From assembly GCF_003594885.1 (NCBI RefSeq), contig NZ_QZEZ01000008.1:1-64000 (forward strand): 64,000 nt of DNA, given 5' to 3'. Position 1 is the first letter of the stretch; each line of letters opens with the position of its first letter. The stretch comes from Vallicoccus soli (lineage in GTDB: Bacteria > Actinomycetota > Actinomycetes > Motilibacterales > Motilibacteraceae). Of this stretch, positions 17,426 to 27,793 are shown piece by piece. Both the position numbers and the translations under genes were made by a program. The notes under the pieces are model-generated. The model saw nothing but the letters and a program-made list of their open reading frames with translations, was not told where the DNA came from and did no database searches.

Positions 17426-18246
17426 GCCGGCTCTCCGAGGTCCTGGCCGGCGCTCGCGCCGAGGGGCGCGCCGCGCTGGTGGGCTACCTGCCCGCGGGCT
17501 ACCCCAGCGTCGAGGGGTCCGCGGAGGCGTGCCGCGCGCTCGTGGCCGGCGGGTGCGACGTCGTCGAGGTGGGGCTGCCCTACTCCGACCCGCTCATGGA
17601 CGGCCCGGTCATCCAGGCCGCGGCCGAGGCCGCCCTGCGCGCCGGCACCCGCACCGGGGACGTCGTCCGGGTCGCCGGCGCCGTCGCCGCCACCGGCGCC
17701 GCCGCGCTCGTCATGAGCTACTGGAACCCGGTCGAGCGCTACGGCGTCGACCGCTTCGCCGACGAGCTCGCCGCCGCCGGCGGCAGCGGGGTCATCACCC
17801 CGGACCTCACCCCCGACGAGGGCGGCGCCTGGCACGCGGCGACCGGGCGCACCGGCCTGGACCGGATCTACCTCGTGGCCCCGTCGTCCACCGACGAGCG
17901 CATCGCCTGGACCGTCCAGCACTGCAGCGGCTTCGTGTACGCCGCGTCGACCATGGGCGTCACCGGCGCGCGCACCTCCGTCGCCGGCACCGCGCGGTCG
18001 CTCGTCGAGCGGGTCCGCCGCGCCACCGACCTGCCGGTGTGCGTCGGGCTCGGCGTCTCGACGGCGGAGCAGGCGGCCGAGGTGGCGGGCTACGCCGACG
18101 GCGTCATCGTCGGCTCGGCGTTCGTGCGCCGGCTGCTCGACGCGGAGCGCGCCGGTCGGCCCGCGGACGGGGTCGAGGGCGTGCGCGCGCTGGCGGAGGA
18201 GCTGGCGGCGGGGGTGCGGGCGGCCCCGCGGCCCGCCCCGGCCTGA
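17422..18246 (+). CDS. trpA: Tryptophan synthase alpha subunit
   Basis: TrpA (274 residues) cleaves indole-3-glycerol phosphate and channels indole to TrpB. The catalytic Glu and Asp are in [19 protein letters not shown]. The substrate loop follows [16 protein letters not shown], and the phosphate loop [16 protein letters not shown] is present, as is TMGVTGART. Start GTG in the GTGA overlap with trpB; last gene of the trp run. Confidence 0.97.
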   Translation: MSRLSEVLAGARAEGRAALVGYLPAGYPSVEGSAEACRALVAGGCDVVEVGLPYSDPLMDGPVIQAAAEAALRAGTRTGDVVRVAGAVAATGAAALVMSYWNPVERYGVDRFADELAAAGGSGVITPDLTPDEGGAWHAATGRTGLDRIYLVAPSSTDERIAWTVQHCSGFVYAASTMGVTGARTSVAGTARSLVERVRRATDLPVCVGLGVSTAEQAAEVAGYADGVIVGSAFVRRLLDAERAGRPADGVEGVRALAEELAAGVRAAPRPAPA

Positions 18247-18267
18247 CCCCGTGAGGACCGCCACGGG

Positions 18268-18283
18268 CGCGGCGGGGAACTCC
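18268..18283 (+). terminator. Possible weak terminator after trpA
   Basis: A short hairpin GCGGGGA / TCCCCGC, 7 base pairs with a 2-base loop, sits about 20 bases after trpA. It is shorter than the other terminators in this window. Confidence 0.3.
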
Positions 18284-18370
18284 CCGCGGTCCCCAGGGGT
18301 CTGACCGGGAGGACGGGGCCCGCGGGCGGGCACGGCGGGCTGCGGCCCGCGGAGCGAGGGGAGCGGTGCG

Positions 18371-19045
18371 GTGACCACGACCGGCACGCGCGGCGGGCGC
18401 CCGGGCACCGCGCGCCGGCGGCTCCCGACCGCCCTCGCCCGCGCGCTGCCCTGGGCCGGGCTGGCGGCGCGCCTCGTGCTCGGCGGCGTCCTCCTCGTCG
18501 CCGGGCTGCTCAAGGTCGGCGACACCGACGCCTCGGTGCGCGCGGTCCGGGCGTACGAGCTCCTGCCCGACGCGGTGGAGACCGTCGTCGGCCAGGTGCT
18601 GCCCCTCGCCGAGGTGGCGCTCGGCGCGCTGCTGCTCCTGGGGGCGCTCACCCGCTGGGCCGCGCTGGCCGGCGGGCTGCTCATGCTGGCCTTCAGCGTC
18701 GGCATCGCCTCGGCCTGGGCGCGCGGGCTGTCCATCGACTGCGGCTGCTTCGGCGGTGGCGGGATCGTCGAGGACGACCGGCCGGCGGCGGCCCGCTACC
18801 TGCCCGAGCTGCTGCGCGACGCGGGCCTGGCCGTGCTCGCCGCGCTGCTCGTCGCGCGCCCGCGCACCCCGTTCTCGCTGGACCCCGGGGACGGGCGCAC
18901 CCCGCAGGACGCCGACGACGACCCCGACCACCCCGACCACCCCGACCACGCCGACCACGCCGACCACGCCGACCACGCCGACCACGCCGACCACGCCGAC
19001 CACGCCGACCACCCCGACCACCCCGAGGAGGGCCCCCGCCCGTGA
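18371..19045 (+). CDS. MauE/DoxX-like membrane protein with Asp-His repeat tail
   Basis: A 224-residue membrane protein of the MauE/DoxX type. Four hydrophobic segments lie at about residues 30-50, 72-90, 93-115 and 145-160. The motif SIDCGCFGGGG after the third helix carries the Cys pair typical of MauE-like proteins linked to disulfide or thioredoxin chemistry. Residues about 186-218 are eleven tandem Asp-His-Pro/Ala units, an unusual acidic/His-rich tail that could bind metals. GTG start; its stop overlaps the next gene, a DsbA-like protein, by GTGA, suggesting a redox pair. Partner and substrate are inferred only. Confidence 0.8.
   Translation: MTTTGTRGGRPGTARRRLPTALARALPWAGLAARLVLGGVLLVAGLLKVGDTDASVRAVRAYELLPDAVETVVGQVLPLAEVALGALLLLGALTRWAALAGGLLMLAFSVGIASAWARGLSIDCGCFGGGGIVEDDRPAAARYLPELLRDAGLAVLAALLVARPRTPFSLDPGDGRTPQDADDDPDHPDHPDHADHADHADHADHADHADHADHPDHPEEGPRP
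18926..19024 (+). repeat. 9-base minisatellite encoding (Asp-His-Pro/Ala)11
   Basis: Eleven 9-base units GACCACsCC: two with CCC (Pro), seven with GCC (Ala), two with CCC. They form the C-terminal tail of the MauE-like protein and the array ends 17 bases before the next start codon. Confidence 0.95.
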
Positions 19046-19809
19046 CCAGCCAGCCGACGCCCTCCCGCAAGGCCGCCCGCGCGGAGCTCGCCGCCCGCCG
19101 CCGCGCCGAGGCCGAGGCCGCGCGCCGCCGCGAGCGGCTCGTGCGCGCCGGCGTCGTCGGGCTCGTGCTGGCCGCGGTCGTCGTCGCCGGGGTCGTGCTG
19201 GCCGTGCGCGACCGCAACGCCTCCGAGGAGGCCGCGCGCCAGCCGGTGCCGGCCGGTGCCACGGGCGTCGGCGGGGGCATCGCGGTCGGCCCGGCGGACG
19301 CGCCGGTGCTGGACCTCTGGGAGGACTTCCAGTGCCCGGCCTGCGCGCAGCTCGAGCGCACGACCGGGCCGACCATCGAGCAGCTCGTCGACGACGGGGA
19401 GCTGCGGGTCGTCTACCACCCGCTGTCCTTCCTCGACGACAACCTCGGCAACGACGCCAGCCGGCGCTCCGCCGCGGCCGCCGGGTGCGCGGCGGACGCG
19501 GGCGTGTTCCGCGAGTACCACGACGCCGTGTTCGCCGCGCAGCCCGCCGAGGAGGGCGTCGGCTACACCGACGAGCAGCTCCTCGAGGCCGGGCGCACCG
19601 CCGGGCTCGACGGGGCCGCGTACGACACCTTCGCCACCTGCGTCGACGAGGGCCGGTACGACGGCTGGGTGCGCCAGGTGGCGGACAGCCAGGACGAGGC
19701 CGACGTGCGCGGCACCCCGACGCTGCGCCTCGACGGGCGCACGCTGGAGGGCCCGGAGCTCACGCCCGAGGGCCTGACGGCCGCGGTCCGCGCCGCCGCC
19801 GCCTCCTGA
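19042..19809 (+). CDS. Membrane-anchored DsbA-family thiol-disulfide oxidoreductase
   Basis: A 255-residue protein: a very basic coiled-coil-like N-terminus (RKAARAELAARRRAEAEAARRR), one membrane anchor (about residues 36-54, AGVVGLVLAAVVVAGVVLAV), then an extracytoplasmic thioredoxin fold. The active site is FQCPACAQLE (CPAC) and the cis-Pro loop is VRGTPTLRLDG. Two extra cysteines (AAAGCAADAG and FATCVDEG) may form a structural disulfide. It is similar in plan to actinobacterial MdbA/DsbA-like proteins that fold exported proteins. GTG start overlapping the MauE-like gene stop. Confidence 0.88.
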   Translation: MTSQPTPSRKAARAELAARRRAEAEAARRRERLVRAGVVGLVLAAVVVAGVVLAVRDRNASEEAARQPVPAGATGVGGGIAVGPADAPVLDLWEDFQCPACAQLERTTGPTIEQLVDDGELRVVYHPLSFLDDNLGNDASRRSAAAAGCAADAGVFREYHDAVFAAQPAEEGVGYTDEQLLEAGRTAGLDGAAYDTFATCVDEGRYDGWVRQVADSQDEADVRGTPTLRLDGRTLEGPELTPEGLTAAVRAAAAS

Positions 19810-19813
19810 GCAG

Positions 19814-19819
19814 TAGCCT
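19814..19819 (+). promoter_or_regulatory. -10 element of leaderless lgt promoter
   Basis: TAGCCT with 8 bases to the lgt GTG. No ribosome-binding site is present in the 18-base gap behind the upstream gene. Confidence 0.5.
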
Positions 19820-19827
19820 CGACCCCC

Positions 19828-20703
19828 GTGATCCTCGCCAGCATCCCGAGCCCGTCGCAGGGGGTGTGGCACCTCGGGCCCTTCCCGCTGCGGGCCTACG
19901 CGCTGTGCATCATCGCCGGCATCGTCGCCGCCGTCGTCATCGGCGAGCGGCGGTGGGTCGCCCGCGGCGGGCGGCCCGGGACCGTCGGCGACGTCGCCGT
20001 GTGGGCGGTGCCCGCCGGCATCGTCGGCGGCCGGCTCTACCACGTGCTGTCGACCCCGCAGCCGTACTTCGGTGAGGGCGGGCGGCCCCTGGACGCGCTC
20101 AAGGTCTGGGAGGGCGGGCTCGGCATCTGGGGCGCGGTCGTCCTCGGCGGGGTGGGCGCCTGGATCGGCTGCCGGCGCCGCGGCATCCCGCTGCCGCCCT
20201 TCGCCGACGCCATCGCGCCGGGCATCGCCGTCGCGCAGGCGCTCGGCCGCTGGGGCAACTGGTTCAACCAGGAGCTCTTCGGGCGGCCGACCGACCTGCC
20301 GTGGTCCTTGGAGATCGACCCGCAGCACCGGCCCGACGAGTTCGCCGACGTGGCCACCTTCCACCCGGCCTTCCTGTACGAGTCGCTCTGGTGCCTGCTC
20401 GTGGCGGGGGCCGTCGTCCTGGCGGACCGCCGCTGGCGCCTCGGCCACGGCCGGGTCTTCGCGCTGTACGTCGCGCTGTACTGCCTGGGGCGCTCGGTCT
20501 TCGAGGCGCTGCGCGTCGACCCCGCCAACGACGTGCTCGGCCTGCGCGTGAACCAGTGGGTGGCGCTGCTCGTCATGCTCGGGGCCGTCGCCTACCTCGT
20601 CGTGTCGGCGCGGCGCCGGCCCGGGCGCGAGGCGGAGGTCGAGCCGCCGGCGCAGGACGCGCTGGCGGCCGGCGGCGAGGGCGGGCCCGGGGCCCGGCCG
20701 TGA
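19828..20703 (+). CDS. lgt: Phosphatidylglycerol-prolipoprotein diacylglyceryl transferase
   Basis: Lgt (291 residues) attaches diacylglycerol to the lipobox cysteine of prolipoproteins in the membrane. Landmarks: the LGPFPLRAYAL first helix, PAGIVGGRLYHV, KVWEGGLGIWGAV and the family signature GRWGNWFNQELFG, with essential Arg, Asn and Glu. About seven membrane helices. The C-terminus carries a short acidic/Ala-Gly extension. Several predicted lipoproteins in the window (livK product, 46363-47061, the Rieske protein) would be its substrates. Its stop overlaps the next gene by GTGA. Confidence 0.97.
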   Translation: MILASIPSPSQGVWHLGPFPLRAYALCIIAGIVAAVVIGERRWVARGGRPGTVGDVAVWAVPAGIVGGRLYHVLSTPQPYFGEGGRPLDALKVWEGGLGIWGAVVLGGVGAWIGCRRRGIPLPPFADAIAPGIAVAQALGRWGNWFNQELFGRPTDLPWSLEIDPQHRPDEFADVATFHPAFLYESLWCLLVAGAVVLADRRWRLGHGRVFALYVALYCLGRSVFEALRVDPANDVLGLRVNQWVALLVMLGAVAYLVVSARRRPGREAEVEPPAQDALAAGGEGGPGARP

Positions 20704-21407
20704 GCGTCAGCGGGGCCGAGGTCCACCACGAGCACCGCGACGTCACCGGCGGCTGGCTGCGCCCGGCGGTCTTCGGCGCGATGGATGGGCTCGTGTCCAA
20801 CGCCGCCCTCATCGCCGGCGTCGCCGGCGGGGGAGCGGCGCCGCGCACCGTGGTGCTCGCGGGCGTCGCCGGGCTGGCCTCCGGCGCGTTCTCCATGGCC
20901 GCGGGGGAGTACACCTCGGTCGCCTCCCAGCGCGAGCTCACCCGCGCGGAGCTCGACGTCGAGCGCCGGGAGCTGCTGCGCAACCCCGAGGCGGAGCGGG
21001 CCGAGCTCGCCGCGGTGTACGTCGCGCGCGGGGTCGACCCCGACCTCGCCGACCGGGTCGCGGCCCAGCTCTCGCGCGACCCCGAGCAGGCGCTCGAGGT
21101 GCACGCGCGGGAGGAGTTGGGCGTCGACCCCGGCGACCTGCCCTCGCCCGCGCTGGCCGCCGGCTCCTCCTTCGCCTCCTTCGCCCTCGGGGCGCTCGTG
21201 CCGCTGCTGCCCTACCTGCTCGGGGCCCGCGCGCTCGCGCTCGCGGTCGCCGCGGCCCTGGCCGGGCTCTTCCTCTGCGGCGCCGTCGTCGGGCGCATCA
21301 CCGCCCGGCCCTGGTGGTGGACCGGCGGGCGCCAGCTCGTGCTGGGCGCGCTGGCCGCGGGCCTGAGCTGGCTGCTGGGCGGCCTGGTGGGCGCCGGGCT
21401 CGGCTGA
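20700..21407 (+). CDS. VIT1/CCC1-family metal transporter
   Basis: A 235-residue membrane protein of the VIT1/CCC1 family, which moves Fe2+/Mn2+ out of the cytoplasm. The first helix contains FGAMDGLVSNAALIAGVAGG and the second GAFSMAAGEYTSVASQREL, the two family signatures. A helical cytoplasmic metal-binding segment rich in Glu (ELDVERRELLRNPEAERAEL) follows, then three more helices. GTG start in a GTGA overlap with lgt. Metal specificity is not determinable here. Confidence 0.88.
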   Translation: MSVSGAEVHHEHRDVTGGWLRPAVFGAMDGLVSNAALIAGVAGGGAAPRTVVLAGVAGLASGAFSMAAGEYTSVASQRELTRAELDVERRELLRNPEAERAELAAVYVARGVDPDLADRVAAQLSRDPEQALEVHAREELGVDPGDLPSPALAAGSSFASFALGALVPLLPYLLGARALALAVAAALAGLFLCGAVVGRITARPWWWTGGRQLVLGALAAGLSWLLGGLVGAGLG

Positions 21408-21432
21408 GGCGCTGACGGCGCCGGCGGACCCG

Positions 21433-21438
21433 TACGAT
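21433..21438 (+). promoter_or_regulatory. Candidate -10 for the gltBD operon
   Basis: TACGAT lies 188 bases before gltB with CTGACG about 15 bases upstream as a weak -35. A second candidate, TAGATT at 21526-21531, would give a shorter leader. The 219-base gap holds no gene that I can support. Confidence 0.3.
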
Positions 21439-21626
21439 GGGCGGCGCCCCCTCGGCAGCCGCACCGACCCGGAGACCCCGGGTCGCGGTTCCCCGACGAC
21501 ACGGGACCGTAACCTGCCGGTCGTGTAGATTCCCCGCAAGCTCAGGCCCGGGCCGACGTCGTCCCCTTGCTGCGCACGCCCCCCTCGTGCGCGCGACCCC
21601 CCCTTGTGACGAGGAAGGACGACGCC

Positions 21627-24600
21627 GTGCCCGACACCCCGTCCCGCGACGCCGCCACCACCGCCGCCCGCAGCGCCCTGGCGAGCGCGACGCGCCGGCC
21701 CGGCCCGCAGGGCCTCTACGACCCCCGCGACGAGCACGACGCCTGCGGCGTCGCCATGGTCGCGACGCTCTCCGGCGAGCCCACCCACGACATCGTGGAG
21801 AAGGCGCTCACCGCGCTGCGCAACCTCGACCACCGCGGCGCCTCCGGCGCCGAGGTCGACTCCGGCGACGGCGCGGGCATCCTCACCCAGGTCCCCGACG
21901 CGTTCCTGCGTGCCGTGGCCGGCGTGGAGCTGCCGCCGGCGGGGGCGTACGCGGTGGGCACCGCCTTCCTGCCCGTCGACCCGGCCGCCGCGGCCGAGGC
22001 CGTGGCCGGCGTGGAGCGCATCGCCGCCGAGGAGGGCCTCGCCGTCCTCGGCTGGCGCGACGTGCCGACCGCGCCGGACCTGCTCGGCGCGACCGCGCGC
22101 TCGTGCATGCCGGCGTTCCGCCAGGTGTTCGTCGCCGCGGCCTCCGGCCGGGTCGTCGGCCTGGGCCTGGACCGCCTGGCCTACGCGCTGCGCAAGCGCG
22201 CCGAGCACGAGCTCGGGCTCTACTTCCCGTCGCTGTCCGCGCGGACGCTGGTCTACAAGGGCATGCTCACGACCGGGCAGCTCGAGCCGTTCTTCCCCGA
22301 CCTGTCCGACCGGCGGTTCGCCTCCGAGCTCGCGCTCGTGCACTCGCGCTTCTCGACGAACACGTTCCCGTCGTGGCCGCTGTCGCACCCCTACCGCTTC
22401 ATCGCCCACAACGGCGAGATCAACACGGTCAAGGGCAACCGCAACTGGATGGCCGCGCGCGAGAGCACGCTCGCCAGCGACCTCATCCCGGGCGACCTGC
22501 AGCGCCTGACCCCGATCTGCTCGCCCGACGCCAGCGACTCCGCCTCGTTCGACGAGGTGCTCGAGCTGCTGCACCTGGGCGGGCGCTCGCTGCCGCACGC
22601 GGTGCTCATGATGATCCCGGAGGCCTGGGAGAACCACGGGCAGATGGACCCGTCCCGCAAGGCCTTCTACGAGTTCCACTCCACGTTCATGGAGCCCTGG
22701 GACGGCCCGGCCTGCGTGACCTTCACCGACGGCACGCTCGTCGGCGCGGTCCTCGACCGCAACGGCCTGCGCCCCGCGCGCTACTGGGTGACCGACGACG
22801 GGCTCGTCGTCCTCGCCTCGGAGGCGGGCGTCCTCGACATCGCGCCCGAGCGGGTGGTCCGCAAGGGCCGGCTCCAGCCCGGGCGCATGTTCCTCGTCGA
22901 CACCGAGCACGGGCGCATCGTCGACGACGAGGAGGTCAAGGCCGAGGTCGCCGGCGCGGCGCCGTACGGGGAGTGGCTGCACGCCGGCCTCGTCCACCTC
23001 GACGACCTGCCCGAGCGCGAGCACGTCGTGCACACGCACGCCTCGGTGACCCGCCGTCAGCGCACCTTCGGCTACACCCAGGAGGAGCTGCGCCTGCTCG
23101 TCGCGCCGATGGCGCGCTCGGGCGCCGAGCCGATCGGCTCGATGGGCACCGACACCCCCGTGGCCGTGCTCTCCGAGCGCCCGCGGCTGCTCTTCGACTA
23201 CTTCAGCCAGCTCTTCGCGCAGGTCACCAACCCGCCGCTCGACGCGATCCGCGAGGAGCTCGTCACGGCGCTCGGCACGACCATCGGCCCCGAGCACAAC
23301 CTGCTCACGGCCACCCCGGCGCACTGCCGCCAGATCGTGCTGCCGTTCCCCGTCATCGACAACGACGAGCTCGCCAAGATCGTCCACGTCAACCGCGACG
23401 GCGACCTGCCCGGCTTCGCCACGACCCGGGTCAAGGGCCTCTACCGCGTCTCCGAGGGCGGCGAGGGCCTGGCCGCGCGGCTGGAGGAGATCAACGCGGA
23501 GGTCTCGGCCGCGATCGCCGGCGGCGCGCGCTTCGTCGTGCTCTCCGACCGCGACTCCGACGGCGAGCTCGCGCCCATCCCCTCGCTGCTGCTCACCGCG
23601 TCGGTGCACCACCACCTCATCCGAGAGCGCACCCGCACCCAGGTCGGCCTGCTCGTGGAGGCCGGCGACGTGCGCGAGGTCCACCACGTCGCGCTGCTCA
23701 TCGGCTACGGCGCGGCCGCGGTCAACCCCTACCTCGCCATGGAGAGCGTCGAGGACCTCATCGCGCAGGGCGTCGTCACCGGTGTCGAGCCGCGCGACGC
23801 CGTGGCGCGGCTCATCAAGGCGCTCGGCAAGGGCGTGCTCAAGGTGATGTCCAAGATGGGCATCTCGACGGTGGCGTCCTACCGCGGCGCGCAGGTCTTC
23901 GAGGCGCTCGGGCTGTCCCAGGAGCTGGTCGACCGCTACTTCGCGGGCACCACGTCCCGCCTCGGCGGCGTCGGCATCGACGTCATCGCCGAGGAGGTCG
24001 CGCAGCGGCACCGCCAGGCGTACCCGGCCCGCGGCTCGTCCGCGGAGCACCAGCGCCTCGAGGTGGGCGGGGAGTACCAGTGGCGCCGCGACGGCGAGCG
24101 CCACCTCTTCGACCCGGAGACGGTGTTCCGGCTCCAGCACGCCACCCGCTCGCGGCAGTACGAGATCTTCAAGGGCTACACCAAGCTCGTCGACGACCAG
24201 TCCGAGCGGCTCATGACCCTGCGCGGGCTCTTCGCCCTGCGCGAGGGCGTGCGCCCGCCGGTGCCCCTCGACGAGGTCGAGCCGGTCAGCGAGATCGTCA
24301 AGCGCTTCAACACCGGCGCGATGTCGTACGGCTCCATCTCCCAGGAGGCGCACGAGACCCTCGCCATCGCGATGAACCGCCTCGGCGGCAAGTCGAACAC
24401 CGGCGAGGGCGGCGAGGACCCCGACCGCTTCACCCGCGACCCCGACGGCGACCTGCGCCGCTCGGCGGTCAAGCAGGTCGCCAGCGGCCGCTTCGGCGTG
24501 ACGAGCGAGTACCTCGTCAACGCCGACGACATCCAGATCAAGATGGCGCAGGGCGCCAAGCCCGGCGAGGGCGGGCAGCTGCCCGGGCACAAGGTGTACC

Positions 24601-26228
24601 CGTGGATCGCCAAGACCCGGTACTCCACGCCCGGCGTCGGCCTCATCTCGCCGCCGCCGCACCACGACATCTACTCGATCGAGGACCTCGCCCAGCTCAT
24701 CCACGACCTCAAGAACGCCAACACCGAGGCGCGGGTGCACGTCAAGCTCGTCGCCGAGGTGGGCGTGGGCACGGTCGCCGCGGGCGTGAGCAAGGCGCAC
24801 GCCGACGTCGTCCTCATCTCGGGCCACGACGGCGGCACGGGCGCGTCCCCGCTGACCTCGCTCAAGCACGCGGGCGGGCCGTGGGAGCTCGGGCTCGCCG
24901 AGACGCAGCAGACGCTGCTGCTCAACGGCCTGCGCGACCGGATCGTCGTGCAGGCCGACGGGCAGCTCAAGACCGGGCGCGACGTGGTCATCGCCGCGCT
25001 GCTCGGCGCCGAGGAGTACGGCTTCGCCACCGCGCCCCTCGTGGTCAGCGGCTGCATCATGATGCGCGTCTGCCACCTCGACACCTGCCCGGTGGGCGTC
25101 GCGACGCAGAACCCCGAGCTGCGCAAGCGGTTCACCGGCAAGCCCGAGTTCGTCGTGAACTTCTTCGAGTTCGTGGCCCAGGAGGTGCGCGAGCACCTCG
25201 CCGCGCTCGGGTTCCGCTCGCTGGACGAGGCGGTCGGGCGCGCCGACATGCTCGACACCCGGCGGGCGGTCGAGCACTGGAAGGCCGCTGGCCTGGACCT
25301 CGCGCCGGTGCTGCACGTGCCGGACCTGCCCGAGGGGGCGAGCCGCCGGCGCACGGTCCCGCAGGACCACGGCCTGCAGAAGGCGCTGGACCACCAGCTG
25401 CTCAGCCTCGCCGCGGACGCCGTCGAGCACGGCACGCCGGTGCAGCTGCGCCTGCCGGTGCGCAACGTCAACCGCACCGTCGGCACGATGCTCGGCGCCG
25501 AGGTCACCCGGCGCCACGGCGGGCGGGGCCTGCCCGACGGCACGATCGACGTGACCCTCACCGGCTCGGCCGGGCAGTCCTTCGGCGCCTTCGTGCCGCG
25601 CGGCATCACGCTGCGGCTCGTCGGCGACGCGAACGACTACGTCGGCAAGGGCCTGTCCGGCGGGCGGGTCGTGGTCCGCCCGGACGAGGCGGCGCCGTTC
25701 GAGGCCGAGCGCAACGTCGTCGCCGGCAACGTCTGCCTCTACGGCGCGACGAGCGGCGAGGCGTACGTCCGCGGCCTCGTGGGGGAGCGCTTCGCCGTGC
25801 GCAACTCCGGGGCCAGCGCCGTCGTCGAGGGCGTGGGCGACCACGGGTGCGAGTACATGACCGGCGGCACCGTCGTGGTCCTCGGCCCGACCGGCCGCAA
25901 CTTCGCCGCGGGCATGAGCGGCGGCACCGCGTACCTGCTCGACCTGCGCCCCGAGCGGGTGAACGCGGCGATGGTGCAGCTCGAGGAGCTCGACGAGGAG
26001 GACCGCACCCTCGTGCGCGGCCTCGTCGAGCGGCACGCGCAGGAGACCGGCTCGCCGGTCGCCGCCGGGCTGCTCGAGGACTGGGCGGCCGCGGCCGCCC
26101 GGTTCACCAAGGTCATGCCGACCGACTACAAGCGGGTGCTGTCCGCGCGGGCCGCCGCGCTCGAGGAGGGCCTGGCCCCCGACAGCCCCGAGACGCTGCA
26201 GCGGATCATGGAGGCCACGCATGGCTGA
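21627..26228 (+). CDS. gltB: Glutamate synthase (GOGAT) large subunit
   Basis: GltB (1533 residues) makes two glutamates from glutamine and 2-oxoglutarate. Domain order: class II amidotransferase (nucleophile Cys in [12 protein letters not shown], released by propeptide removal), central domain, and FMN-binding synthase domain. The [3Fe-4S] cysteines C-x5-C-x4-C are in [16 protein letters not shown], and a GxG-repeat beta-helix lies at the C-terminus ([17 protein letters not shown]). I chose GTG 21627 because GAGGAAGG precedes it at about 9 bases and it leaves a normal-length propeptide. It overlaps gltD by 8 bases. Confidence 0.97.
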   Translation: MPDTPSRDAATTAARSALASATRRPGPQGLYDPRDEHDACGVAMVATLSGEPTHDIVEKALTALRNLDHRGASGAEVDSGDGAGILTQVPDAFLRAVAGVELPPAGAYAVGTAFLPVDPAAAAEAVAGVERIAAEEGLAVLGWRDVPTAPDLLGATARSCMPAFRQVFVAAASGRVVGLGLDRLAYALRKRAEHELGLYFPSLSARTLVYKGMLTTGQLEPFFPDLSDRRFASELALVHSRFSTNTFPSWPLSHPYRFIAHNGEINTVKGNRNWMAARESTLASDLIPGDLQRLTPICSPDASDSASFDEVLELLHLGGRSLPHAVLMMIPEAWENHGQMDPSRKAFYEFHSTFMEPWDGPACVTFTDGTLVGAVLDRNGLRPARYWVTDDGLVVLASEAGVLDIAPERVVRKGRLQPGRMFLVDTEHGRIVDDEEVKAEVAGAAPYGEWLHAGLVHLDDLPEREHVVHTHASVTRRQRTFGYTQEELRLLVAPMARSGAEPIGSMGTDTPVAVLSERPRLLFDYFSQLFAQVTNPPLDAIREELVTALGTTIGPEHNLLTATPAHCRQIVLPFPVIDNDELAKIVHVNRDGDLPGFATTRVKGLYRVSEGGEGLAARLEEINAEVSAAIAGGARFVVLSDRDSDGELAPIPSLLLTASVHHHLIRERTRTQVGLLVEAGDVREVHHVALLIGYGAAAVNPYLAMESVEDLIAQGVVTGVEPRDAVARLIKALGKGVLKVMSKMGISTVASYRGAQVFEALGLSQELVDRYFAGTTSRLGGVGIDVIAEEVAQRHRQAYPARGSSAEHQRLEVGGEYQWRRDGERHLFDPETVFRLQHATRSRQYEIFKGYTKLVDDQSERLMTLRGLFALREGVRPPVPLDEVEPVSEIVKRFNTGAMSYGSISQEAHETLAIAMNRLGGKSNTGEGGEDPDRFTRDPDGDLRRSAVKQVASGRFGVTSEYLVNADDIQIKMAQGAKPGEGGQLPGHKVYPWIAKTRYSTPGVGLISPPPHHDIYSIEDLAQLIHDLKNANTEARVHVKLVAEVGVGTVAAGVSKAHADVVLISGHDGGTGASPLTSLKHAGGPWELGLAETQQTLLLNGLRDRIVVQADGQLKTGRDVVIAALLGAEEYGFATAPLVVSGCIMMRVCHLDTCPVGVATQNPELRKRFTGKPEFVVNFFEFVAQEVREHLAALGFRSLDEAVGRADMLDTRRAVEHWKAAGLDLAPVLHVPDLPEGASRRRTVPQDHGLQKALDHQLLSLAADAVEHGTPVQLRLPVRNVNRTVGTMLGAEVTRRHGGRGLPDGTIDVTLTGSAGQSFGAFVPRGITLRLVGDANDYVGKGLSGGRVVVRPDEAAPFEAERNVVAGNVCLYGATSGEAYVRGLVGERFAVRNSGASAVVEGVGDHGCEYMTGGTVVVLGPTGRNFAAGMSGGTAYLLDLRPERVNAAMVQLEELDEEDRTLVRGLVERHAQETGSPVAAGLLEDWAAAAARFTKVMPTDYKRVLSARAAALEEGLAPDSPETLQRIMEATHG

Positions 26229-27684
26229 CCCGAAGGGCTTCCTCACCACCCCGCGCGAACTGCCCGCACGCCGCCCGGTCGACGTGCGGATCCGCGACTG
26301 GCGCGAGGTGTACGAGGAGGCGGGCGCCGACCGCGACGCCTTCATGGGCCGCCAGGCCGGGCGCTGCATGGACTGCGGCATCCCGTTCTGCCACAACGGC
26401 TGCCCGCTCGGGAACCTCATCCCCGAGTGGAACGACCTGGTGCACCGGCAGGACTGGCGCGAGGCGGCCGAGCGGCTGCACGCGACCAACAACTTCCCGG
26501 AGTTCACCGGCCGGCTGTGCCCCGCGCCCTGCGAGGCCGCCTGCGTGCTCGGCATCGGCAGCGACCCGGTGACCATCAAGCAGGTCGAGGTCGAGATCGC
26601 CGACCGCGCCTTCGCCGAGGGCTGGGTCGAGCCGCACCCGCCGGAGCGGCTGTCCGGGCAGACCGTCGCCGTCGTCGGCTCCGGCCCCGCGGGGCTGGCC
26701 GCGGCGCAGCAGCTCACCCGCGCCGGGCACACCGTCGTGGTGTACGAGCGCGCCGACCAGGTCGGCGGGCTCCTGCGCTACGGCATCCCCGAGTTCAAGA
26801 TGGAGAAGCGGCACCTGGACCGGCGCCTGGAGCAGATGCGCGCCGAGGGCACCCGCTTCCGCCCGGGCACCGCGGTGGGGCAGGACATCACCGGCCCGCA
26901 GCTGCGCGAGCGCTTCGACGCGGTCGTGCTCGCCGTCGGCGCGACCCAGGCGCGCGACCTGCCCGTCGAGGGTCGCGAGCTCGAGGGCGTGCACCAGGCG
27001 ATGGTTTACCTGCCGCACGGCAACCGCCGGGCGCTCGACCCGGCGTACGAGGGGCCGGTCGACGCGCAGGGCAAGCACGTCGTCATCATCGGCGGCGGCG
27101 ACACCGGGGCCGACTGCCTCGGCACCGCCCACCGCCAGGGCGCGGCGAGCGTGACGCAGCTGGAGATCATGCCCGCCCCGCCGCAGCAGCGCTCGGCGGC
27201 GCACCCCTGGCCGACGTACCCGATGCTGCTGCGCACCTCCTCGGCCCACGAGGAGGGCGGCCAGCGGGTGTACGCCGCGAGCACGCGGCGGTTCCTCGGC
27301 GACGGGCAGGGCCGGGTGCGCGCGCTCGAGCTGGTGGACGTCGAGCTCGTGGACGGCCGTCCGACCCCCGTGGAGGGGACCGAGCGCGAGCTGCGCGCGG
27401 ACCTCGTGCTCCTGGCCATGGGCTTCACCGGCCCGGAGCCGGGCGGGCTCATCGAGCAGCTGGGGCTGGAGACCGACGCGCGCGGCAACGTCGCGCGCGA
27501 CGGGTCCTACGCGACGAACGTGCCGGGCGTCTTCGTCGCCGGCGACGCCGGGCGCGGCCAGTCGCTCATCGTCTGGGCCATCGCCGAGGGGCGCTCCTGC
27601 GCCGCCGCGGTCGACGCGCACCTCTCGGGCTCGACGACGCTGCCGGCGCCGATCCCGCCCACGGCGCGCCCGCTCGTCGTCTGA
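26221..27684 (+). CDS. gltD: Glutamate synthase small subunit
   Basis: GltD (487 residues) passes electrons from NAD(P)H through FAD and [4Fe-4S] clusters to GltB. The N-terminal cysteines are in [18 protein letters not shown] and [14 protein letters not shown]; the FAD site is [17 protein letters not shown] and the NAD(P) site [14 protein letters not shown]. The C-terminal FAD segment is [18 protein letters not shown]. The ATG start lies 8 bases inside the end of gltB, giving coupled synthesis. Confidence 0.97.
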   Translation: MADPKGFLTTPRELPARRPVDVRIRDWREVYEEAGADRDAFMGRQAGRCMDCGIPFCHNGCPLGNLIPEWNDLVHRQDWREAAERLHATNNFPEFTGRLCPAPCEAACVLGIGSDPVTIKQVEVEIADRAFAEGWVEPHPPERLSGQTVAVVGSGPAGLAAAQQLTRAGHTVVVYERADQVGGLLRYGIPEFKMEKRHLDRRLEQMRAEGTRFRPGTAVGQDITGPQLRERFDAVVLAVGATQARDLPVEGRELEGVHQAMVYLPHGNRRALDPAYEGPVDAQGKHVVIIGGGDTGADCLGTAHRQGAASVTQLEIMPAPPQQRSAAHPWPTYPMLLRTSSAHEEGGQRVYAASTRRFLGDGQGRVRALELVDVELVDGRPTPVEGTERELRADLVLLAMGFTGPEPGGLIEQLGLETDARGNVARDGSYATNVPGVFVAGDAGRGQSLIVWAIAEGRSCAAAVDAHLSGSTTLPAPIPPTARPLVV

Positions 27685-27725
27685 GCCCGCGCGCGGACGG
27701 CGGGGCACGACCCGTCCCGTTTGCC

Positions 27726-27780
27726 CGCTCACGGCTCCGGGGACGCTGCGCAGGTACGCAGCAGACCCGAGCCGTGAGCG
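27726..27780 (+). other. Long two-part hairpin between gltD and the PfpI gene
   Basis: Outer arms CGCTCACGGCTC (27726-27737) and GAGCCGTGAGCG (27769-27780) pair perfectly over 12 bases. Inside them GCTGCG (27745-27750) and CGCAGC (27757-27762) pair over 6. It ends directly before the AGGAG ribosome-binding site of the next gene. It is either the gltBD terminator or a 5' regulatory structure of the PfpI gene. Confidence 0.6.
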
Positions 27781-27793
27781 AGGAGCACCACCA

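Noticed and set aside
18926-19024. Tandem repeat as a CRISPR array
   Set aside because: Units are 9 bases with no unique spacers and are in-frame coding sequence.
21408-21626. Riboswitch upstream of gltB
   Set aside because: I looked for glutamine-type or other conserved aptamer blocks and found none that I could support.
20592-26732. A 2046-codon minus-strand open frame opposite gltB
   Set aside because: Antisense shadow produced by extreme third-position GC; no motifs and no ribosome-binding site, while gltB on the other strand is unmistakable.
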